Positions 1-4,603 of a stretch of 7,524 nucleotides of DNA are shown here, piece after piece (within the stretch, counting starts at the first letter, position 1; every line of letters begins with the position of its first letter). The notes beneath the pieces were generated by a model. That model searched no databases. It saw only the letters and a list, made by a program, of their open reading frames with translations, and was not told the origin of the DNA. Origin of the DNA: Acidobacteriota bacterium (lineage in GTDB: Bacteria; Acidobacteriota; Vicinamibacteria; Vicinamibacterales; CAVVIG01); the NCBI GenBank assembly GCA_003222555.1, contig QHWL01000056.1, positions 7,708-15,231 of the forward strand, in the 5' to 3' direction. Both the position numbers and the translations under genes were made by a program.

Positions 1-650
1 GCGGTGTCGCGAACGACCGAGATCGACACACCATCACCCTCGCGTGCCCCGTCGAGCACTTGTTCGAGGGTAATGGCCGCCAGATCGCCGTTCACGAGAT
101 CCTGCACGCGGGAACGATCGCCCGCTTTGATCCTCCAGACGAGACGCCGGACGATGCCGGCGGAAGCCACCTCGGCTTCGAGGCATCCAATCTTTCGGTA
201 GTCTTCGCGCTCCACGGGATTGAGGGCGAGCCACGCAATCGCCGGCGCGCGCCGAGTCGCGCCGGTCGACGGAACCCGGTCGCGGACGATGCCAGCGATG
301 GTGTGATCGGCGACCGCAAAATACACTGAGTCGCGCACGTCGCGTGCGGAGCCGGTCCACGCTTCTGCGACAGCGGCGGCCGTCCCCGAATCGACCGCGG
401 GCAGAGGGGGAAACGAACCGGCGCGTCGGCGCGCCAGCGACTCCAGCGCGGCGTGCGTCGCCGCCGAGTCGGGACTGAGGGCGGCCACGCCCAGACCGCC
501 CTGCGCCGCCGCCGCAACGCGATCGAGCGCGGCGACCGCCGCCGCGCTCGGGTCGGAGCCCGTCTCCACCTCGGCGCGCGCGAGCAGCTGCCCGCGATCG
601 TCGACGGCGACGGCGACGGCAAGAGTGTCCCGGAGCTCCAGGCCTACCAT
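1..650 (-). CDS. ROK-family (sugar kinase/regulator-like) protein, degenerate, 3' end beyond window
   Basis: The frame runs open from an ATG at 650 to the left edge: 216 complete codons, no stop. Family recognition rests on three blocks in ROK order. Residues 2-30 (VGLELRDTLAVAVAVDDRGQ) look like the ROK N-terminal ATPase strand-turn-strand. Residues 87-104 (DSGTAAAVAEAWTGSARDV) match the region normally reading NDxNAAAxAEA.xGA.RGV. Residues 109-170 match the VYxxxxxxIxxGIxxxG block followed by GCLEAxxSxxxxxRR (here GCLEAEVASAGIVRR, 155-169). The glycine-rich DxGGT phosphate motif is replaced by ELRDT, the ND-x-N signature holding the catalytic Asp reads DSGT, and the CxCGxxGC zinc site keeps only its last Cys (C156). 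The part between the first two blocks is also somewhat short. Family membership is likely, but kinase activity is doubtful. The ATG lies 8 bases after the stop of the DUF5615 gene and has no clear Shine-Dalgarno site, which suggests translational coupling. An uncharacterised paralogue or sensor role is possible. Confidence 0.72.
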   Translation of the reverse strand, partial: MVGLELRDTLAVAVAVDDRGQLLARAEVETGSDPSAAAVAALDRVAAAAQGGLGVAALSPDSAATHAALESLARRRAGSFPPLPAVDSGTAAAVAEAWTGSARDVRDSVYFAVADHTIAGIVRDRVPSTGATRRAPAIAWLALNPVEREDYRKIGCLEAEVASAGIVRRLVWRIKAGDRSRVQDLVNGDLAAITLEQVLDGAREGDGVSISVVRDT

Positions 651-658
651 GTTGCGAA

Positions 659-1120
659 TTACTCGTCGCGTTCGCGACCCCAGTCGTTATGAACGTGCAG
701 CTTTCGTCCCGCAAGCGGCAGACCTGCCGGCTCGACCCCGCCGCCGCGCTCGTCACCAGGGCCCTCGGCTCGGCAGAACAGCGTCCTGTCGATCCTGTCG
801 AGCAGCGACGACAATTCCCGCTCGTCGGGCCCATTGATAACCAGGACGCCGCTCCCTTCGAGGGGTGGAAACCGGCGATCGTCCAGGTAATCGCGATCCA
901 TCGTCACCAGCGTGCGCCGGAGTTGTTGCGCGAGGCGATAGTGCTTCAGGTCGGACGCGCGGCGCAGCCCTTCTTCTTCGAGGACGAAGAGGACGTCCCA
1001 TTGCAGGCGAGTCCGCATGTAGGCCACGAGTCCTGCGGGCACGTTGGCGTCGGCGTAAATGCGCGGCCGCGGCGAGAGGCGTTCGGCGTGGGCGGCTAAT
1101 TCGGAGGGCAGAGTACCCAT
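659..1120 (-). CDS. DUF5615-family PIN-like protein, orphan
   Basis: 153 residues. Residues 20-95 match the DUF5615 PIN-like fold: RIYADANVPAGL near the N-terminus (Asp24), WDVLFVLEEEGL, a central Asp57 in ASDLKHYRLAQQL, and LVTMDRDYL (Asp75, Asp77) followed by GVLVI. These acidic residues sit where PIN-type nucleases bind metal, and many relatives are annotated as toxin-like RNases. The usual partner, a DUF433 antitoxin gene just upstream, is absent: the space to the DHS-like gene is filled by a repeat hairpin. The C-terminal 55 residues (LDRIDRTLF to LHVHNDW) extend past the core. I chose the ATG at 1120 because all in-frame starts further upstream lie inside the repeat and would translate it. 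The sequence before this ATG reads TTTCCTCCTC, which is not a Shine-Dalgarno site, so the start is moderately certain. The gene is co-oriented with the ROK-like gene 8 bases downstream. Confidence 0.8.
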   Translation of the reverse strand: MGTLPSELAAHAERLSPRPRIYADANVPAGLVAYMRTRLQWDVLFVLEEEGLRRASDLKHYRLAQQLRRTLVTMDRDYLDDRRFPPLEGSGVLVINGPDERELSSLLDRIDRTLFCRAEGPGDERGGGVEPAGLPLAGRKLHVHNDWGRERDE

Positions 1121-1131
1121 GAGGAGGAAAC

Positions 1132-1207
1132 GCAAAAATGCAGAAATGCAACAATGCAAAAATGCAACACGCATTCTTGCATTTTGGCATTCTTGCATTT
1201 TGGCATT
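1132..1207. repeat. Hairpin of 8-nt tandem repeats (element A)
   Basis: The left arm contains AATGC at 1137, 1145, 1153 and 1161, an exact 8-base period with consensus AAATGCAA. The right arm contains GCATT at 1171, 1179, 1187, 1195 and 1203, again exactly 8 apart (units GCATTCTT and GCATTTTG alternate). GCATT is the reverse complement of AATGC, so the arms pair in register: 1161-1165 with 1171-1175, then outward unit by unit, around a 5-base loop (1166-1170). The paired region can be drawn from 1132-1165 to 1171-1204 with few mismatches, nearly all in the spacers. It abuts the stop codon of the DHS-like gene (1206-1208) and precedes the DUF5615 start. It could stop transcription or protect the 3' end of the DHS-like message. 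It is much richer in A+T than its surroundings. Confidence 0.9.
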
Positions 1208-2339
1208 ATTTGGTCTCCGCGAGGCGCTTCTCCTGCGCCGCCTTCGCTTCCCGTGTAAGCGCCACGACGAGCTGATCTCGTTTGTGCACGAGCTCCTTGC
1301 GTCGCCGGCGCCCGTTGGGCGAACCCACGGCGTACTCGCAGAAGAGCGGGAACGCGATCGTCGAGTCGCAATAGGCGACGACGGTGTCGGGCAGCACGCC
1401 CGGATTCACCTTGCCCCAGCTGACGGCTTCGGCAGGCGTCGCTCCCGAAAGTCCGCCCCAGACCACCTGGTCCGTCGTGATCTGGATGAAATAGTCGTTC
1501 CCACCCTTCGGGATGCCGTAAACCTCCCACAGCGTGGGCTGCGCCTGCAGATAGAAATTCTTGGGCGAGCCGCCGCCGAGAATGACACACCCATTGCGCT
1601 CACCGGCCAGGACAATCGCGCAGACTTCGTTCACGTCTTTGTTAGAGTCGATCATCAACCGGCTGTCGTTCATCAGCTCGTGATACGCGATGTTCATGCC
1701 GATCGAGCTGTCGCCGGGCGACGATGTGTAAAGAGGCACTCCATCCACGGCCGCCCGCGCCACGACGGAATGCTCGTCGCATCCGGGATAGTGTTCGAGC
1801 AGGTCCTTACCGAGCCGATAATGGAACTCCGAAGTCGCGATGGGTTCGTTCAGACCCGACCGGACGATGAAGTCGCGGATGTAGGCGTCGGTCTCGAGCA
1901 GGACGGTCGCGGGAAAGAGGACGTCGTAAATGCGAATGACCCCGTCTTCGTACAGCTCGACGTCGTTGACGAAGGGAGACCCGCGCCGCAGCGTGAAGTT
2001 CAGCGCGTAGTGCAGATCGTGGTAAAGGTTCGCGCCCGTCGAGATGATGAAGTCGACCAGGCCGCGATCCATCATCTCGATGACGCAGCCGCCGAGCCCG
2101 GCGGGTGTCAGCGCGCCGGCCATCGTCAAACCGATGGTGGTGTCGTGCCCGGGATCGAGCATCTTGTCGGAAAAGATCTCGCACGCCTCGGACAGGCGGC
2201 CGGCATTGAACGCCTGAAATCCTGCGTCGACCAGACGCCGAATTTCCGGGCTGCCCTTCGGCCGGTAGTACCGAATCGGTTTTCCGGAGAGAAACTGCCG
2301 GGCGGAGTGCCCGGGCGAGCCGGGGGCGCGGTACGGCAA
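1206..2339 (-). CDS. Deoxyhypusine synthase-family protein (bacterial type; possible homospermidine synthase)
   Basis: 377 residues, soluble. Conserved blocks in family order: FLSGKPI (16-22), MAGALTPAGLGG (73-84), STGANLYHD (100-108), the glycine-rich ILGGGSPKNFYLQ (253-265), and LSGATPAEAVSWGKV (297-311). Lys310 in EAVSWGK matches the lysine that forms the covalent aminobutyl intermediate in human DHS (Lys329), and the Glu of that block is kept. The human spermidine-binding residues Asp313, Asp316 and His288 align with Trp, Leu and Asn here. Bacteria lack eIF5A, so hypusination is not expected. The Anabaena homologue SpeY is reported to make homospermidine by NAD-dependent aminobutyl transfer. 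That activity is the best guess but unproven here. Start: a TTG at 2339 follows AAGGAG by 6 bases. A TTG 14 codons upstream (2381) is also in frame but has no such site. The product likely acts in cytosolic polyamine metabolism. Confidence 0.9.
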   Translation of the reverse strand: MPYRAPGSPGHSARQFLSGKPIRYYRPKGSPEIRRLVDAGFQAFNAGRLSEACEIFSDKMLDPGHDTTIGLTMAGALTPAGLGGCVIEMMDRGLVDFIISTGANLYHDLHYALNFTLRRGSPFVNDVELYEDGVIRIYDVLFPATVLLETDAYIRDFIVRSGLNEPIATSEFHYRLGKDLLEHYPGCDEHSVVARAAVDGVPLYTSSPGDSSIGMNIAYHELMNDSRLMIDSNKDVNEVCAIVLAGERNGCVILGGGSPKNFYLQAQPTLWEVYGIPKGGNDYFIQITTDQVVWGGLSGATPAEAVSWGKVNPGVLPDTVVAYCDSTIAFPLFCEYAVGSPNGRRRRKELVHKRDQLVVALTREAKAAQEKRLAETK

Positions 2340-2345
2340 CGGTGG

Positions 2346-2351
2346 CTCCTT
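2346..2351 (-). promoter_or_regulatory. Ribosome binding site fixing a TTG start
   Basis: On the minus strand AAGGAG is followed by CCACCG and then TTG. It is the clearest Shine-Dalgarno sequence I found at any gene start here, and it favours the TTG at 2339 over the longer TTG at 2381. The chosen start puts the conserved FLSGKPI block at residues 16-22. Confidence 0.65.
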
Positions 2352-2402
2352 GTTTCGCTGCGGCTCGGGCAGTACCCCCAAACCGCCAAAGACTTTGCTG
2401 GC

Positions 2403-2436
2403 ACGACGTCTGGCTGAAGCCGGACCCTACGTACGT
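2403..2436 (-). repeat. REP-like palindrome with GTAG head
   Basis: Read on the minus strand this has GTAG (2430-2427), one G, then an imperfect palindrome: GTCCGGC, loop TTCA, GCCAGAC (2425-2408), one G-T pair in a 7-base stem. A GTAG or GGAG tetranucleotide just 5' of an imperfect GC-rich palindrome is the known layout of REP sequences mobilised by REP-associated tyrosine transposases. It sits in the 126-base divergent space between the DHS-like and PH-like genes. No such transposase gene is in the window. With one copy visible, the REP identity is inferred. Confidence 0.5.
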
Positions 2437-2465
2437 CACCGGCGAACGCGGATGGAAGCAGAGTC

Positions 2466-2906
2466 GTGAATAGCTTAACATTTGGACTTGTGACTGGCGA
2501 ATCGGCCTGGATCTGGTGGACGATCGCGGCCGCGATCGGCGTAGTCGGATTGCTGGGCTGGTGGGTGTGGCTCAAAGGCCGTCCCTTTGCGCCAGGCGAG
2601 GTGTTTCGCGCGAGCCGGCTGAGCAAGGGCAACCATCTGTTCCCCACCCAGGTCCTCATCTCGCCAACGAGCGTCGTGCAATATACACCGCATTGGATCG
2701 GACGGCAGGAAGAGTCTGTCCACATGGCTCACATTGCGTCGGTCAAGATCGAGACGAAGCTGCTGTTCTCGAACGTGTTCATCGAGACGAGCGGCGGCGC
2801 CGACTCAATCGTCTGTCACGGGCACCGAAAGCAGGACGCCGTGCAGATGAAAACGCTCATCGAGCGGTACCAGACCGACTACTACCGCGGTGGCCTTAGA
2901 AGGTAG
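2466..2906 (+). CDS. Small membrane-anchored protein with bacterial PH-like domain
   Basis: 146 residues. A single hydrophobic helix spans about 14-36 (WIWWTIAAAIGVVGLLGWWVW), followed by KGRPF, consistent with a cytoplasmic C-terminal domain. Residues 46-137 alternate short beta strands (VFRASRLS, LFPTQVLISPTSVVQYTP, SVHMAHIASVKIETKLLFSNVFIETS, SIVCHGH) and end in a helix (KQDAVQMKTLIERYQ), the pattern of bacterial PH-like (bPH/YdbT-type) domains. The phrase on promoting expression (ISPTSVVQYTP then a hydrophobic strand around HIASVKIET) is typical of that fold. Function is unknown; such domains often anchor or scaffold at the membrane. The GTG start gives an intact signal-anchor, but its ribosome site is weak. 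A second in-frame GTG lies at codon 9. The last codons and the TAG stop (AGA AGG TAG) are themselves part of the repeat element that follows. Confidence 0.72.
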   Translation: MNSLTFGLVTGESAWIWWTIAAAIGVVGLLGWWVWLKGRPFAPGEVFRASRLSKGNHLFPTQVLISPTSVVQYTPHWIGRQEESVHMAHIASVKIETKLLFSNVFIETSGGADSIVCHGHRKQDAVQMKTLIERYQTDYYRGGLRR

Positions 2907-3034
2907 AAGGTAGAAGGTAAAAGCCTTCCTTTTTTGCGCCGACCTTTTTCCTTTGCCTTCTCGCTTTTGCCTTTTGCCCTAACGCCTTCTGCCTTTTACC
3001 TTTTGCCTTTTTGCCTTTTGCCTTTTTCCTTCTA
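2898..3034. repeat. Polypurine/polypyrimidine ~7-nt tandem-repeat hairpin (element B)
   Basis: The left arm has three exact AGAAGGT units at 2898, 2905 and 2912, then AAAAGCC. The right part, 2943-3034, has about a dozen pyrimidine-rich units with starts mostly 7 bases apart (CCTTTTG, CCTTCTG, CCTTTTA, CCTTTTTG, ending CCTTCTA at 3028). The right units are the reverse complement of the left ones with C/T variation, so the purine arm can fold onto several registers of the pyrimidine arm. Unlike the other two hairpins it is lopsided, with 3-4 units against about 12. It fills most of the 194 bases between the PH-like gene and the sigma-54 activator, and overlaps the 3' end of the former. Long homopyrimidine runs could also form triplex DNA or act as a terminator. 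Confidence 0.85.
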
Positions 3035-3100
3035 ACTTTCCCACTAACTCCCACGCTCTGTCGGAACACGCGCCTTCAACCGATAACGTAAGCGCGTAAG

Positions 3101-4462
3101 ATGGATGATTTGACTTTCAGCGCGCGGCGTGCGAGCGCAACAGCGCCGGTCCGGAAGGCTGAGCCGACCGATCTCGATGCACGCTTCCGCACACTTGTGC
3201 AATCTCCGCTGCGGGCGGGGATCCTGCGCTACCTGAGCTCGCGGCCCGACGAGAGCTTCGACGTCGAAGCGCTGATGCAGACGTTCGGCCGGCTGCGTCT
3301 CGACGTCGAGAACTGCGTCCGAGAGCTGGTCGACTTCGGCGTCGCGCAGGTGATCCCCGGCACGCCGGCCCGTTACACGGCCGAACGGCCCGGCAACGAC
3401 GCTCTCGGCGAGCTGCTCGATCAATTCCTCGAGCGCAGCGCCACGGTCAGCAGCGAGGACCAGTCGCCGTCGGTGCAGCGGTTCCGCGAAATGATCGGCC
3501 GCGACGAGAAGATGCTCATCGTGTTCGAATGGATCCGCACGGCGGCCAAGTCGGACATCTCGGTTCTGATCCTCGGACCGACCGGATCGGGCAAGGAAGT
3601 CGTCGCACGGATGATCCATGAGCTGTCCCGCCGGTCCCAGGCCAAGTTCCAGGCGGTCAACTGCGCGGCGCTGCCCGATACGTTGTTCGAATCGGAAATC
3701 TTCGGCTACGAAAAAGGCGCATTCACCGGCGCGCACGATCGCAAGCCGGGGCGGCTCGAACTGGCGAACGAGGGCACGCTGTTTCTCGACGAAATCGGCG
3801 ACATGTCGCTCATCGCGCAGGCCAAGCTCCTGCGCGTCCTCGAGGAGCGGCGCTTCGAGCGGCTGGGCGGCAACAAGTCCATCTCGGTGGACTTCCGCCT
3901 GATCTCGGCCACCAACCGCCCGCTCGAGCAGTTTGTCCGCGACGGCCGCTTCCGTGAAGATCTCTACTACCGCGTCAACGCCTTCGCCATCCGCTTGCCG
4001 TCGCTTCGCGAGCGCCAGGTTGACATTCCTGTGCTCGCGCAGCGGTTCCTCGCGCGGTACTGCGCCGCGCAGGGGCTGCCTCTCGACAGCAAGGCGTTCT
4101 CCAAGGAAGCGCTCGAGCTACTCGTGTCGTACCAATGGCCCGGTAACATCCGCGAGCTCGAAAGCACGGTTTCTCGTGCCGCGCTGTCGGCGCCCGGACG
4201 GTCCATCCGCGCATCCGATATCGAGTTCCTTCACGCGACGATTCCGGTGCTGCAGCAATCGAGCGACCGCCTCCCTTCGCTGGCCGAGGCCGAACGTGCG
4301 CACATCATTCGCGTCCTCGAAGGCGTGCAGTGGAACAAGAAGGAAGCGGCGCGCGTCCTGGACATCAGCCGCGGCACGTTGTATCGCAAAATTCTGGAGT
4401 ACCAGCTCGAGCCCGAGCCGCGGCAGGCCGGCAACCGAAAAGGCCGGGAAGGAGAGGCTTAG
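3101..4462 (+). CDS. Sigma-54-dependent transcriptional activator with N-terminal winged helix and C-terminal Fis HTH
   Basis: 453 residues, three parts. Residues 27-95 (LVQSPLRAGILRYLSSRPDESFDVEALMQTFG to ARYTAERPG) read as an ArsR/MarR-like winged helix in place of the usual receiver, GAF or PAS sensor. The AAA+ sigma-54 interaction domain spans about 124-365: Walker A GPTGSGKE (159-166), the sigma-54 contacting loop GAFTGA intact (206-211), Walker B TLFLDEIGD (226-234), ISATNR (268-273), the arginine-finger region FREDLYYRVNAF (284-295), and WPGNIREL (346-353). A Fis-type HTH (394-434) contains NKKEAARVLDISRGTLYRKI. All residues needed for ATP use and sigma-54 remodelling are present, so it should be active. 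What it senses is unknown, with no phosphorylation site visible. The start is the only plausible ATG for the full winged helix, and no Shine-Dalgarno site is evident. It precedes the c-di-GMP gene by 141 bases on the same strand. Confidence 0.95.
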   Translation: MDDLTFSARRASATAPVRKAEPTDLDARFRTLVQSPLRAGILRYLSSRPDESFDVEALMQTFGRLRLDVENCVRELVDFGVAQVIPGTPARYTAERPGNDALGELLDQFLERSATVSSEDQSPSVQRFREMIGRDEKMLIVFEWIRTAAKSDISVLILGPTGSGKEVVARMIHELSRRSQAKFQAVNCAALPDTLFESEIFGYEKGAFTGAHDRKPGRLELANEGTLFLDEIGDMSLIAQAKLLRVLEERRFERLGGNKSISVDFRLISATNRPLEQFVRDGRFREDLYYRVNAFAIRLPSLRERQVDIPVLAQRFLARYCAAQGLPLDSKAFSKEALELLVSYQWPGNIRELESTVSRAALSAPGRSIRASDIEFLHATIPVLQQSSDRLPSLAEAERAHIIRVLEGVQWNKKEAARVLDISRGTLYRKILEYQLEPEPRQAGNRKGREGEA

Positions 4463-4603
4463 AGAAGGCCTTCACGCTTTGTTGAGGTACACCGACTTTT
4501 CGCGTACCAACCGCTGGCAACGTGACGTATCATCAACAGGAACAGGCTGCCGGCCCCTCAGCTCCCGTCCTTCGCGCGCGCCCGACTTCGTCTTGGTCAA
4601 TTA

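Noticed and set aside
34..834. A 266-codon minus-strand frame covering parts of two genes
   Set aside because: Its protein is Arg/Gly-rich low-complexity sequence. The ROK-like frame in the same region has coherent family motifs.
1121..1198. Longer N-terminus for the DUF5615 protein starting inside element A
   Set aside because: The extra residues (MQECQNARMRVAFLH...) are just the translated repeat, and the PIN-like core begins well after the ATG at 1120.
1132..1207. CRISPR-like array
   Set aside because: Units are only 8 bases with 3-base spacers and appear in both orientations. There are no 25-40-base repeats, no unique spacers and no cas genes.
1059..2417. A 452-codon open frame on the plus strand opposite the DHS-like gene
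   Set aside because: It is antisense to a clearly conserved enzyme, and its N-terminus is translated repeat DNA (element A).
4464..4473. GAAGGCCTTC palindrome just after the sigma-54 activator stop
   Set aside because: A perfect 10-base palindrome without a loop cannot form a useful hairpin, and with no second copy nearby it is compatible with chance or a simple dimer site.
4515..4530. Sigma-54 promoter before the c-di-GMP gene (TGGCAACG...)
   Set aside because: TGGCA is present, but the second half reads CGTAT instead of TTGCA at the right spacing, so the match is not meaningful.
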